Below, piece after piece: positions 1 through 13,300 of a DNA stretch of 64,000 nucleotides (positions are counted from its first letter, which is position 1; each line of letters starts with the position of its first letter). This DNA is from Pocillopora verrucosa (lineage: Eukaryota; Cnidaria; Anthozoa; Scleractinia; Pocilloporidae), in NCBI RefSeq assembly GCF_036669915.1, contig NC_089321.1, positions 20,568,770 through 20,632,769 of the forward strand, read 5' to 3'. A model generated the notes under the pieces. It was given only the letters and a program-made list of their open reading frames with translations. It was not told where the DNA came from and made no database searches. The position numbers were made by a program, and so were the translations under genes.

Positions 1-932
1 GTCTACAGTGGATATGATTATTTCAAAGTTGCTCTAGCAAATTTCTGGGCAATTCTCTAAGAGACTCTAACATCAATATTAAGCACTCTTCTCCATACAT
101 TTCGTATGGTGTTGATAAAGGAAATTTCGGAAACTGTACCATCTGCCATGGCATAAAAAAAGGAAGAAATTTAGACACAATCTGAGTCAACTGCTACTAT
201 CAATTAGGAGGACCTTACCTACATGTAAATGCAGCTCTGATTAAGTCTATCAGTTCCAAGAATGAGAAGATATAGTGAATCAGTTCGTCCTATAGAGAAA
301 GATAGGGATACACTGAATTTATATTGAGTGGAACATACATTTTAAAGAATAAATTCAATCTTAAACACTGTACTTCTTTTATACAGAAAATGAGGGAAAC
401 TTGGAAGTTGGGTTGTAGTGGATCTACTAACCACAGGGTGCCTGCTTAATGGGAAGTCTGCCTTACAACCAACATGTACTTATTTATGAAATCAAGGACC
501 AGGACCTAACTGTTTGAAGAAAGAATAATGCTATCCAATGAAAAAATCGCTATCCAGCAGATAAGTGTCTTCAAAACATACGTGCAATCCACCAGACAGA
601 GATTTATCCACTGGATAGCATTACCTACCCTTTGAGGAACCAGGTCTGGATGGGAAAATATTTGGCTCAAGCAAATGTTTTTTATTTTACCATTCAGCCT
701 AACTTAACTCGCTTGACAAGCAATTCTTTTATCTAGCTACACTCTTTCTATTTTTTCCATTCATCCTCCATTTTTCATCCCACAGGAACATAGGGCTGTT
801 TTTTCCAGCCCTGCACCATGGTTTACTGCCCTAATAAAAGGATTCTTCTCTATGCCTTAAAACAAAAGCATGTGCATGCTAAGGGCCATATGATTAACAG
901 TAATTATATAACAGAGATGGCAAAAAACTTAC
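1..932. other. FBXL4 intron/downstream sequence at the left edge
   Basis: No further FBXL4 exon was found. The only structure is a dispersed repeat at about 528-650. Confidence 0.5.
528..650. repeat. Dispersed 'ttatccactggatagc' repeat, copy 1
   Basis: It shows ctatccaatg, ctatccagcagataag, ttatccactggatagc, attacctaccctttgagg and aaccaggtctgg, the same order as at 18265-18395 (ttatccgctgaatagc ... acccaccctttgaataactgg). Confidence 0.65.
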
Positions 933-2763
933 CGGTAAAATATCAAAGTATCCATTGTTTCCTAACTCTCCCTGACTGCCATTTTTATTATCTTTCTCAC
1001 CAGACTTGACAGACAGTTGAGCAAACAAGTTTGTTGTTATAGACACCTGTGCATCATCACCTTTTGCTAAACTTTTCAATTCTTTATGCTGAAGGTCATT
1101 GCTAGTTGCTGTTCCATACAAAATAACGGCATCAAGTTCAGTGTAATAGCTGAGATGACTTTGATTGAACTCCAACCGAATTAATCTGAAATTAATACAA
1201 AATTGTCATTTCCGTATTTATTAGGCTAGAAGCCACAACCCCAAACTTTGTACGTGTAGACTCAGCATAATGAGAACCAAAAATAAATCAAAAATACCTA
1301 TAAGCCAAGACCCATTCATTATTACAAGACTGAATTGTTAACTAAAGGAAAACCTAACATTTTCTGAAAAAAACCACATTGATTCTCATAAATGAGGCTT
1401 TGACAATAACACACATGCATGTATACAAGAGGTGATTTAATATGCAAAGGGCAAAAAAATCTTCTCTCAGAAAACACACGCAAATTAATAAATATTACCC
1501 ATAACTAACTAATGTATTCAATTGAAAGGTAACAAATCATAACTCAGATGAATTAATGTGATCCAAAATATCAATTTAAAACTAACTGTGTTGTTGAGTG
1601 GTATCACCAGTACCTACACATTCGTAGGATCTATCAACAATCTCATGTTCTCAATCATTTATTTCAAAATAGCTGTTAGTGGATTAAGGCAACATCTAAA
1701 GGCAAAAGAATTCAGCAAGGATCCTGAGTTTAAAAGTGTCCCTTGTCAGCCTTCACACCAAAACAACAATTGCATATTGTGTTTCTTTACTTTAGCTTGG
1801 CTTATAAGTAAATACATCCTGATTTAGTAGAGTTTCCATGCACTAGAAAAAAATTTTTTCCAAAACTTTTGGCTATAAGCTGAGACCCTCTCTAGAGCCC
1901 AAATTTTAATTCACTTCAGTTTTAATTTGTGTAAAAAATCGCTCAGCTTATAGTCAAATAAATATGGTATATGCAATTACAGTGTCCTCCTTCTGACAAA
2001 CATGTCTGCTTTTAGCTGAAATTTAAATAAGCACCCACACACTTAATTGAAGAAATATGGTATTCCACTCCCCCTACATTCATATAATTATCCAGATTTT
2101 ATAATGGCATGTGAATAATTTCAAAAATTACCATTTTAAGTTGCATGTTTGGCATTTCCAATTTTTTTCAATCCAAAAGTGCATAACAGCTTTATAAGTT
2201 GATCCTAAGTCCCATATAATTAATATATGCTATTGACATCTGACACACAGAAATTAATGTCACAGAACATCAGAGACATATACAGTGTAACACAGAAATA
2301 TTAAAACTCTTTCATATAGATTAAATGCTTTTCAAAGTAGCACACAATTTAAGCTTGTTTGCTTGATTTTCTGGGTTTCTTTTGCTAAAATTTGAATCAA
2401 ACTTGTTGTGTTTAAGCAAAGAAAAACATTTTAAAACAATGTGAAAAAAACTTTTATCCCTATTTGCAATCAACACCACAAAACTGAACTGTTGCTTAGT
2501 CCTTGAAATAACCGCTTAGTATGAAAACATCTGATTCAGTGTATGATTCAGTATGTCGTTATATATATATATCTGAAAGTTGGACAAATCAATAAGACAT
2601 AACTTTTCTGTGACTCTGAGTTTCACACTTACGCAATCATCAGAAAGATTTAATTTAAGCCTGAAACCGAAAAGTTATGTCTTACTGATTTGTCCAACTT
2701 TCAGATATTCCACACTCTGCGAACACATCAAGCACTATACCACAAGGATAGACTATAATCAAG

Positions 2764-2824
<61 letters not shown>

Positions 2825-5800
2825 GCTTTAACATCCTCCCCTTCCTTGTCTGGCTGGGGTGGGAAATTAGAACAGGCAGTGCCACATTAATCTTCTAATA
2901 ATTATGGAAGTGTTCAAATGCAAAGAGTTCACATTTGCAAGTGAATGGCTTAGAAGAAAAGGTCTCAGTACTTCAGTTTTATCTCTTTTAACCTTGTTAA
3001 GCAAAACTATTCACCACCACCCCAAACCAATCTTCAAAAGTTTAGGTTCAAATGGCAAGGGGATTTCCATGGGGGGGGGGGGGGGGGAAGAGATATGATA
3101 AAACTTTGAATTGATTGGCACATAAACTTCACCTTGCTTTTGAACTTGTAAACTTTTAAATGAAATAGACAATCAGTTGCATGAGGCAGTGTTACTTCTC
3201 ATGCACTGACTGAAGATGTAATCTTACTTTGTGGGATGATTTAGTCTTTTGAGGGGTGGAGTAAATTTTCTAGCTCGAGGTGGACAATCTTGAGGAGCTC
3301 CACACCACAGAGTTCTCCATCTACAAAGAAAAGTAATATCCTCACAAAGTTATTCATGAAGACTGAGACTAATGTACAGAAGATCCCCATGTATTGCACT
3401 TGAATACGAACAATAAAACACTAAATCTAGACAACAAAAAGACTGCGTGAACCTTTTGCAATAGCAATTGACAATTAACTTTAAGGTGATTCATGCTTTC
3501 CACAGAGAGCTGCTCATAAAACATGGAATAAAAAATTATGTTGAATTAACTGAAGAGTCTTTGCACTTAAGAGGACTATAAATGTACCCTAGAGAGCACT
3601 AACCTGGGTTTTTTTGACTTTGAAAAAGAGCTAACAGACTCTAGGGCCAAGACGCCAACCACTGCTCCAGGATTGTAGGTTTCAAGAATCTCAATCTTAG
3701 TGGGGTATACAGACTCTTCAAATTGAAGATCTAAAATAAAAGCAGGTTATTGACAGATGTCATTCTAAAAAATGACTGTTCAATAAATATTACTTTCCTC
3801 TAGCATCTTAAATTTCAATATACAGTAAGCGAAATAAAGATATTTTATGTTGAACAGGTTTTCATTTTACAGATTACAGACTTTCATTTTGTTTCCATTT
3901 GTTTTCCAAATTGTGGTACACTTTTAAGCTACAAGTGGTGTTGCATTTGTGTAGACTGCATAGCAGATATCACTTTTTTTGTTTGTTTTTCATTCCTCTA
4001 GTGGCTTAGCAACTTGCTCAGGTGTTCCCCTTCAAGACTGCCAGCTAAGCAGACTGTTATTATCACCTTGCATGAAATATCCCCTGATCATTCCACAAAG
4101 CTTTCAAGCTAATGCTATAATAGTGTATAATTTTGAATTCAAGATGATTATCAATAATTCATAATGCATGCCATACATAATCTTTTAAGATTGAATGAAA
4201 ATGGCACATTTTGCACAATTCTTTGTTTAATGTTACATGGCTCCTCATGGTGATGCTCCCGAAAGTGTCTATCTCAGAAATAATTTGATCACTACACTAA
4301 ATGCAGACAATGAAAATATTGGACATGAAAGGACATTCTCTCTGGATCATGTGCACTTCAGGCATCTATCAGCTGAGTATCAAATGATACTATTGGTTGA
4401 CATGGCAACCCAGTGTTGGTCAGTATATTGGCTGATACTCGATAGACATGTCAACCAACTGTCAGTCACCATGCGATTCATGTAGGCAGCCTTTAGTTGA
4501 GACTTGGTTGGTATATCATTCAACACTCAGCCAACACCTTGACCATCACATTGTGATCAACAGTTAACAGCATTTTAGTTGAGCTTTGTGGTGCACAGGT
4601 GGACTGTTGGTGTTATATGCACCTTAATAAAACATGGCAACCAATGTTTTGGAATTGGCCACCGCTATAAAATATTAAGGAGCCAACTGGCTACTGAAAG
4701 AAAAAGATTAATTTTATGCCTTGTGATAAGGTGATCAAGTTTCAGCCAATGAACTGATTGCTGGTTGACATGTAGACCAATGGAATCGACCAAATCTTGA
4801 TGCACAGATGCCTCAAGTACGCTTGACCCCTTTCTCTTACACATGTGTATTTTCTTACATGCACTTATCAGCACCAACACATTGGCAAACTTGGACAACT
4901 GGAATACCTAATTAGCAGTTCAATTTTAACCCATCATAAAAAAAATGTGTTGATTATGCTGTTCTTCATCAACCACAAAATTATATTTCCTACCAACAAA
5001 ATCCTCACTGTTGAGTTTTCTTCTTGACTTGTCAATAGGGGCTCGGAATGATGGTGACATTTCCCACCACGGTCCATAAGATCTCTGGAAAAAAGAAAGA
5101 TCTCCTGTAATGATCGGTTGATAATAATTATTTTCATTAAATGGATCCAACTTTAGTTAGTCTAACTTCAAGTGATTATTTTTAATATCTTTAGAGTAAT
5201 TGATATTCAAAATTGACAGTTATGGAAGTTTTATGCACCTAGATTGTGGCCTTCAGAACATCACTTGTTCACTACACAGCTTTATTTTTTTTTCAGACGG
5301 CATGGTAACGAATCCTGCAATCTAATTGGTTCTTTACCTGGTCAGTATTTTACTATCTCTGCCCACAGGCCACAATAAAGCTTTTGTGAGTTGTCAATTA
5401 CATTCCTACTTTCATTGCCATTTTTCATAAATATATCTCGTTTTTCTGGCTGGGCAGTATTTTTAAGTAAAGATGTTGGTCACTACCTCAAGCTGAGAAA
5501 TAACTTATTAATCCTCTCTTTTCGCTCTCTTGAATCACTTTGGTTGACAGAAAAATATTGGATTCAGAATGAATTTGTATAAGCAATAGTGTCATTATGT
5601 GACAAGCGGCCTAAAAACCATCTGGAATTAATTTTAATCATTCAAAAATAGTACCTACAGTAGAAAGTTAAAATGTGAGGTATTTGGTTACAATGGAACT
5701 TTCATTAATTTAATATCTGAATTTTCTCAAACAATTTGTTTGTAGTGAAAGAGTGAGTGAAGTTTTAATTTCAGTTTTACAACAAATATACGCTCTATGT

Positions 5801-6455
5801 GAGTCTTTCCAAGTCCGTTCAGTTTGGACATTTGTATCGTAAATTGCACAAAAGAAACTGAAGGAATTCAATGAAAAAAGGCTGCATTAAATCTCGTGTT
5901 TTGTTCGAGTGTATCATTTGAATTTAGTTTTTGTGGAGGAAAGACCAGATTTACACACGCCATTACAGCAAACAAACTCACAACTTCAAAATAAAAAATG
6001 TGAATTTACTCACAATTACTTTCCTTCCTGTTTCCTTAATGAACAGAGGTAAATCTTTGTTCATGAATTAATTGTAAATGAGAGTGAATACTTTCCATTA
6101 GATCATAGGCTGTTTTTGAAGAAAACAGTGTCATGACAGTCCTTGCCAAACTAGTTTCCTTGTTTTTCAAAAGTGTACATGCACTTTTTTTTCTTACACA
6201 CTCTCTAATTGACAGATGTCAGGTTATGTCAGATACTTGTAAAAATAATGTTTCAAAGTTTGTTTGGAAGCCTTTTAAATCACCTTTATCATTACACAAA
6301 TGAAAATGTTTCGGTGAAGCATTTCTCTTTAATTTGCATCACCTCTACTTTAACTACCATTTCCTTGCTCAAAAATTGTTCAGTTTATGGAAGGTCTTGC
6401 CGTATTTACAGCCCTAAATCATTCGGGTCCTTTCGGAAAGAATTTCGTTAAGTTT

Positions 6456-6496
<41 letters not shown>

Positions 6497-7036
6497 ATTT
6501 ACTGACTAAGTGTCAGTCCGTATGGTGAAAAACTGTGACCTCGGTCTTGAAAATGCTGCCCGAGGCCATAGCCGGCAAATAACATATATGCCTCCAGTCC
6601 AAAACTGTATCTTTAGCTCCACATTTTAATCAATTGGACTTAATTACTACTTCAAACTTTAAGGGTCGATCATTCCTACATTTCAAACACACTGAAACTT
6701 GTTATGTTGTCGAGTTTTCATCTTTTGGTGGCTTACAATATATGTTTAGTCAGCTGTAGAGGTGTGTAGTTGAACATATCTTACCAAAACAAATGCTTGG
6801 GTGAAATCGCCATAGTTCGGGTAGTTGTAAAATTTCCCAGCTAAATTCGCAGCTGTATAGCTTTTCGATTTGTCTGATCCGTATTGGCTCGAAAAGAAAA
6901 CAACTTTTTCCACAACTTGTTTGATCTCTTTAGACATGTTTACAGCGATTCCAAACTTCCAAACACCGCCATATTTATACTGCAATGAGGCTAGGTTGCT
7001 CAGAGCTGGCCAGGCTACTGAGCCTTCTGGTTTCAA
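933..7036 (-). CDS. FBXL4: FBXL4 orthologue (mitochondrial F-box/LRR protein), N-terminal part only
   Basis: Five minus-strand exons were assembled: 7036-6785, 5084-4994, 3730-3604, 3320-3228 and 1185-933. All have GT-AG borders and the frame is continuous, giving 272 residues. The product carries the FBXL4 N-terminal signature: VVFFSSQYGSDKSKSYTAAN, then GDFTQAFVLRSYGPWWEMSP across the exon 1/2 join, DLQFEESVYPTKIEILETYN, WRTLWCGAP and HLSYYTELDAVILYG. It ends at GYFDILP, just where the F-box should begin. The F-box and leucine-rich repeats must lie left of position 1; no convincing further exon was seen in 1-932. In vertebrates FBXL4 acts at the mitochondrial outer membrane in an SCF-type ubiquitin ligase that restrains BNIP3/NIX mitophagy. 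The start at 7036 is the first Met of the open frame; Met at 6937 is an alternative. The gene is divergent from GALNT-A, 314 bp between start codons. Confidence 0.9.
2571..2706. repeat. Inverted repeat, 38-bp arms, in FBXL4 intron 4
   Basis: atctgaaagttggacaaatc... (2571-2608) and its near-perfect reverse complement ...gatttgtccaactttcagat (2669-2706) flank a 60-bp loop with tctgagtttcacacttacgc. A minus-strand reading of the loop has a hammerhead-like core. Confidence 0.8.
2766..2821. repeat. (TA)n microsatellite
   Basis: An uninterrupted TA dinucleotide run of about 28 units. Confidence 0.95.
3071..3087. repeat. Poly(G) run of 17
   Basis: A homopolymer of 17 G on the plus strand, in FBXL4 intron 4. 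Length may be affected by sequencing error. Confidence 0.9.
4370..4900. repeat. Degenerate 'ttggttgacatg / gttgaccaac' repeat region in FBXL4 intron 2
   Basis: Short imperfect copies of ggttgacatg, ggcaacc, gtcaaccaa and ggctgatac recur in both orientations. A related stretch (gattagttgaccaacagt) occurs at about 38930-39080 in RADX intron 1. Units are irregular. Confidence 0.45.
6460..6588. repeat. (TA)n run and adjoining small foldback
   Basis: A TA run (6460-6493) is followed by a roughly 100-bp foldback whose ends are tatatgttattt and aaataacatata. Its inner segments gacctcggtc and cccgaggcc are also partly complementary. It lies in FBXL4 intron 1. Confidence 0.7.
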
Positions 7037-7350
7037 GGACTTTTTCCGGTTTTCCGACGCTCACATCAAATGGGGAGGTTGAGTAATCTTAAAATGTTAT
7101 TTACCTTTCTTGCATCCCGTTTAGAGAGATTATAGGTGGTTTTGCGACACAGTCATTCACTCAAATCTCATCGTCGGAGGACATCTCAATCAAAGAAATT
7201 TGTAATGTGGGTAAAAACTTGTGCCAGATGGTTGCACCTTCGGGATTGAAATCATTCAGGAATCTCGCGAACGGTAGCAATATTTATACGTGGCATCCAT
7301 CCCCTGCTGTCTAAACATTAGTCATCCAAACAAAATCTTTAGTTTTCAGC
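7037..7350. promoter_or_regulatory. Shared divergent promoter interval, FBXL4 / GALNT-A
   Basis: This is the 314-bp gap between two start codons that point away from each other, so both core promoters and 5' UTRs must lie here unless upstream non-coding exons exist. A TATA-like string, tatttata, sits about 70 bp before the GALNT-A ATG (around 7278-7286). No equivalent was seen for FBXL4. Promoter function is inferred from geometry only. Confidence 0.4.
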
Positions 7351-10300
7351 ATGTCGTCCAAGAGGATCTTCAACATAATAGTTGTGACATCAACGTTTTG
7401 GTTCTCCGTTACTGTATTAGTGCTGATGTTCAACAGTGAGGTAACACGCGAATCACTAACGATGCTCAACGCGCCGGTAGTTTTAGACAGTGATAAACAT
7501 CACTACATGAAAGGAGCTGGTGTAAATCCTTTACGTCCTGTCGACCATCAAAAGCACATTAAATACCCTTGGGAAAAGGATTCTTCTGAAAAACCGGCGG
7601 CCAAAGACGGCCTTTTGTCTAGCGCTGCCAAAGCAGTGAACGTTTTGGCGGGGGTTCTTCCAAAAAACAGTGGTTCAAGAACTCGAGAAGTTTACGACGC
7701 GAGCATAGCAAAACGCACGAATCCTGGTGGTCTCGGAGAAGGAGGCAAACCGGCTTACTTAATGTCCGACGAGGACAAAAAACTTGCGGAACAACATTTT
7801 GGCGACCATTCATTCAACTGGGTACTTAGCGACAAGATTTCGTTGGACAGGACCTTAGAGGACGTGAGAGGAGACCGGTAAGCTTCAAGTACTCTATCTA
7901 AAACATACTTATATGTTCGTTTGCGTTAAAGAAGTTCATCTACACCAATGATATTAATTGAATGTTTGATATTCTCGTCATCTGCTTCTCTGAAGCTCAG
8001 CTCAGGTTTCAGAAAACCGTTTTTTAACCGGACACTTCCGGTGCGCGGAATTACATGCCCATATTCATCTTGGCTGAGCTTTAGCGATAGTAACTTTTTT
8101 AAAATTACAGTTCAAAATTTTCGTTTCAATAAGAATGTTGCATGTAGTAGCCAAATGCACCTCTCACTTTGTTTTTAACTCTGTTAATTTCTGATTAGGT
8201 TAGATTTTTTAAAAGACTTAATTATTTTTCGTCCACAAGTAAGATTAGAGGTGTGGATCATCAATTCAGATTTTCCTTAAGGAAGACTCAGCTAATTTGA
8301 TGTAGTATGTTGTAATAATTATTGATCGTCATGAGTGGTTAGGATAAACATCAGAATTATTATTTCACTCTTTTTGGCACTTTATTATTTTGTCAATCTT
8401 CATAATTATGAATTTGAATTTTTGAAGTTCTGAATTTATCAATTTGAGCATCACGTTTTTCACTAAACTCCTACTAAAACTCGTTTAGGCAGTCTGTGAA
8501 ATAAAAACCGGAATATATTAATCTCCATGTGAGGGTTTGTTCATGTTAAAGCTGATATTTGCCGTAAATAATTTATTGTGCTTAGTGTGGAAAAATATTG
8601 CTTTGTCTCCAGTTTATATCAAACAATGTCTGTATGATTAAGTCCAACTATTTTTCCTTCCCCGTAGGATAGTTATTTTTCTAACTTTTATTTGAAAGGA
8701 ATGTTGGCAGGTGCAATATCGAATTTGTCGGCTAGAACCCTAGGTCACATTTAAAACATGGATGTTGAGAAACTTCTGAATACTACCCATGGTATCATTG
8801 TAATATTCTGTGACTATAAAAATAATCATCTCTCTGCAGGAATAATTGTGCAGGCTAGTGTAAACTTAAACATTGTAACTCTTAATTCTCCCAACAGTAT
8901 TTATGTCCAATGTTCAACTTAGGCAGTTTTTAGTTTCTGTTTTGTTATTTGTGTATAGAGTTTATGGTAAAATTTGTTCTGGAGTATCACTAAGCCTTTA
9001 CATTCTCAAGATTAAATTAGATATCATTTTTCTGCACTGTCTGAGAATTTTCTGTTTTATCTAACAGTATCCTCAGTGGAAATTTAGTTCAATTGTTCTG
9101 GAGTATCAATAACCCTTAACACTCTCATGCTTTAGATATCATTTTTCTGCAATGTCTGAGAATTTCCTGTTTGATGAAACACTATCCTTAGTATAAATTT
9201 AGTTCAATTTGATCTGTAATTTGTGATGACTAGTCACAGAATTCAAAGCATCTAGAATTCAAAATTTTGTCAAATCCAATATCCACAAGGTACAAATTGT
9301 AGGTGTCATTCCCTGCTTCTTTCAACTTGAGCTTTATTGTTGAGAAAATGTTAATTTTACTTTCAATTAACACAAAGCTTAACAAATCTAAGAGGAAAGT
9401 CATTTCTGAGAAAAATTATGAATTTTAAATTAAAATCTTAAAATTTATTTTAAAATAATTGTGTAATTTTTCCCATGTCATGATTTCAAAGAGAGAGACT
9501 ATAATTTACATGTGATTATAACCTTCTGTTGTTCTTTACAAGTTTTTTTTAATCTTGTTTTAAAGTTTTTTTTAATAAAAAATCTTTTGTTTTTATGAAA
9601 TAGCAGGAATAATTCTCTTTTGCAATGGTACAAAGAATCAAAGAACCAAAAAATTATTTTCATTTGAAATTTTTTTTTTCCAATGAGGCATTGGCAAATC
9701 ATGTCAGATCAACGAAAGTTGTTTGTTCAGCTGAAAAGATGAACTCAGTGATCAATGTGAATTTGAGACAGAATGATGAGAAAAGAACATTTCTTTGACA
9801 GTAGATTATTATCTTTACATAGGAAAAAGCTATTGACCAAAAGTCTTTAAAAATGATGATGAAAAGTAGGGACAAAAATATAAAAGGAAAAGGAAAGCTT
9901 CCAATTCTTTGAGAAGCAGAAAAATAAAACTTTTCAAGTGTAAAGTTTGAAGTTGTTTTAACCAGAAATTATTTAACCTTTATACTTCTTGGGGAAATCA
10001 AATGAAATTTGTCTGTACAATGTGAATTAATTGTGGTGAAGAAAAGTGGCAAAGAGAAAATGAAACATCTACTTGATAATATTGTTTGCTTTGACATTAT
10101 ATTCTTAAAGCTAAGATGGAGAGAATTTTTTGGCCGACAGATTGGTGTGGAAACTGCAACACATATCCAATAAAAGACAATTTCAAATTCTCAACTCAGT
10201 GAATTTGTTCCAGGGACAAATCTTTAAGGCCCGAAACAGTGCCTCTAAAGAAAGAGTGTGACCAGTTCAATAGGTATTGGTCTGGATCATAGGTAGAGAT

Positions 10301-13300
10301 GAATGACCCAAGTGAGCTATAATGCAACAGCACTTTTTTTTTTTACTTTCATCAAGAGGAGAAACATCTCACAAGATAATGAGAGAAAAGTTTGATGGAT
10401 AGTTCTATCCAGGGCACACTTTTTGTGGCATTGAAGGTGCTCCCTGATTGTTAATCCCACTGTTCAAATACCACCATTACATGATCAACATTTAAATATC
10501 TTTACTTTTACACATTGATGCATTGATTTTAAAATTGATGTGATCCTCTTACATCACCAGTTGTAAGGCCAAACATAACACATACCCAACAAAGCTGCCA
10601 ACAACGACTGTCATAATCTGCTTCCACAAAGAACGATTGTCTGTGCTGCTCCGCACCATACACAGTGTCATTAACAGGACGCCACCTGATCTGCTCAGTG
10701 GAATTATTGTCGTTGATGACTTCAGTGAGGATGGTAAGTAGCATAAGAAATAGTTTGGACATGTGCATTTCTTTTTAGCAGGACTTAACTCTTAACTCTC
10801 TCAAGATCTGATTGTTAAATCTCCCCTCCAGCAGTTATACATTTCCTTTTGAATTAGTTACAAGAATTTGGTGTTAGATCATGATAAAAACTTCTGCCTA
10901 ATGAGTTTGAGTTTTCTTATTACTACCTTGCTGGATGAAGTATGGATGTTATAAGGAGAAGTTACATGTTAATCACTTCTGGGAGTCAAGGGGTGAACTA
11001 AATACATTGTGGTGTAACTTCCCCGTGCCACCTGCCATAGGAAGTTTCAACTGAAATTCTTCATTGTCACATGATGCCTTGGTGGTTAGTACCCAGGCTC
11101 CAGTCCTGGTGAGGTCTTTGTGTAGTGTGAAACGGGAGATGGGCGCTTGGAAGGCCAAATTAATTCTCTTGCGCATGCCTCGCGTTTGAGCGTTGTGTTA
11201 CAACAGTGTGTAATAGCGGAAAACCAATGTAATCTTTGACTTTGATTACTTTCGACTCTCAACTGAAAATGCTCTTTGACTATCAATTCCATTCCGGGAA
11301 ATTATTAACACTTCCAGGTGCCTCACATCACAGAAGCTGAGATAAGCTGAGATAGTAAACTTGAAACCTTTTCCTGTCGCTTTCCTCGTTACGAGAAAGA
11401 TGTTTAGGGTTCACATTTTTTTGCTCCTCGTAGAGAGACTTGGTAAACCACTGGATGACCATGTTGCAACAATGAGCAAAGTGACCGTGCTACGGAACGA
11501 TAAACGGGAGGGGCTTGTTCGCGCACGCTTGAAAGGTGCCTACGCGGCCAAAGGTGAAGTTCTCACGTTCCTTGATTCGCACTGCGAGGCGACCCCGGGC
11601 TGGGCAGAGCCTCTTTTGGCGCGAATTGCAGATTCACGTTCCAATGTTGTGTGCCCCGCTATCGAAGTCCTGAATGCCGACACATTTGCGTACCAAGGCT
11701 CTGCAAACGCCGATCAGAGAGGAGGATTCGGCTGGGATTTGTTCTTTAAATGGAAAGGAATTCCCCCGGAAGAACAGAAACTACGAAAAGATAGTTCAGA
11801 TCCTATCAGGTAACGAGATAAAAATGTTAAGAGAGAGAGCAAAATTATTCTTAAAAATTATCATATTATTCAAAAGGGATTAAAGATGTGGACAGACTTT
11901 TTAGCAAAGCTGCAGGTTGATCATGATCCCAGAGTGAAATGAATAGAACGGCAAAGCAATACAGAGTTAATAGATAAAAAGACTGCTGGAAGCTTGATAC
12001 ATTGCGTAAGAGGTTTGAAACTCTAAGCGAGATTTAAAACCACGCTAGTATGCAGTGATAGTTATTACTTTAGTCCACTATCGCTGCATATTGAGAAACA
12101 ATCAAAGAAAGAAATATTTCAACTTGAGCTAACATGTTGTCCTAATGTCTGTCTCATACTCAGGACCCCCACGATGGCAGGTGGATTGTTCTCCATCCAC
12201 AGACAGTACTTCTTTGATCTTGGGTCGTATGACGAAGAGATGGACATCTGGGGAGGAGAAAATCTCGAGCTTTCCTTCAGGGTAAGACTTATTTACTAGC
12301 GCAGCTCTAAGTTCATTATTCTGAAAGCTTTTGATTGGCCTTTTTAGAGCATTTTTTGATTGAGTGTCTTAAAACCAAAACCTAAGTAATCACAATCAGA
12401 AGAAAGGAAAATACTTTGAACTCTTTAACTCTCAACATCTTATAGTTAATTTTCCCCACTAGCTGCTACACGTTTGCTTGTAAATTAGTTACGAGAATTT
12501 GGTGTCATATCATGAAAACAACATCTACCTGATGAGTTTGAGTATCCTCATTACTGCTTTGCTGGATAGTGGATGGATATTAGAAAGAGAAGTTAGATTT
12601 CAATCACTTCTGGGAGTTCAAGGGTTAAGAGTCATGTGAGGTACATTTATTAAAATACTCAGATTTAAGATTTGGGGATTACTTTACAGATATGGATGTG
12701 TGGTGGTCGGCTGGAGATCGTACCTTGTTCTCGCGTTGGTCACGTGTTCCGTAAGTACACCAGCCCGTACAAATTCCCGGATGGAGTGGAGAAGACTCTC
12801 AACAAGAACTTCAATCGACTGGCGGAAGTCTGGATGGACGAGTACAAGGAACTTTACTATAACAAGAAGCCACAGGCGAGGAACATGGAGTATGGAGACA
12901 TCAGTAAGCGCCTGGAGTTGAGGAAGAGATTAGGGTGCAAAAGCTTTAAGTGGTACATAGAAAACGTGTACCCAGATGTCCAGATGCCCGAGTTAAATCC
13001 GCCAGCCAGTGGCGAGGTAAGGGATATTTGGTGAGACGAAGTTGCATTGCTGCACGATCTAAGCTCGAAGGAGCGACGAGAGTTGGTTCTCCAGAACTGG
13101 TTGCTAGGTTACTGCAAGTAATCCTCCCCTCTCAAAACCTCCCTTCGCTCCCCTCCACATCAAACAAATCGTAAATTTTTCTGATAGTTCTTACGAACCC
13201 ATTCATACTCTGAGCTGGGGAAAGGCTTTGTGTGAGTAGAGAAGTTTTTTGTCTAAAAACTCAAAAAAACGGCCCAACCAGTTCTGTTTTCAGTTTTTAG

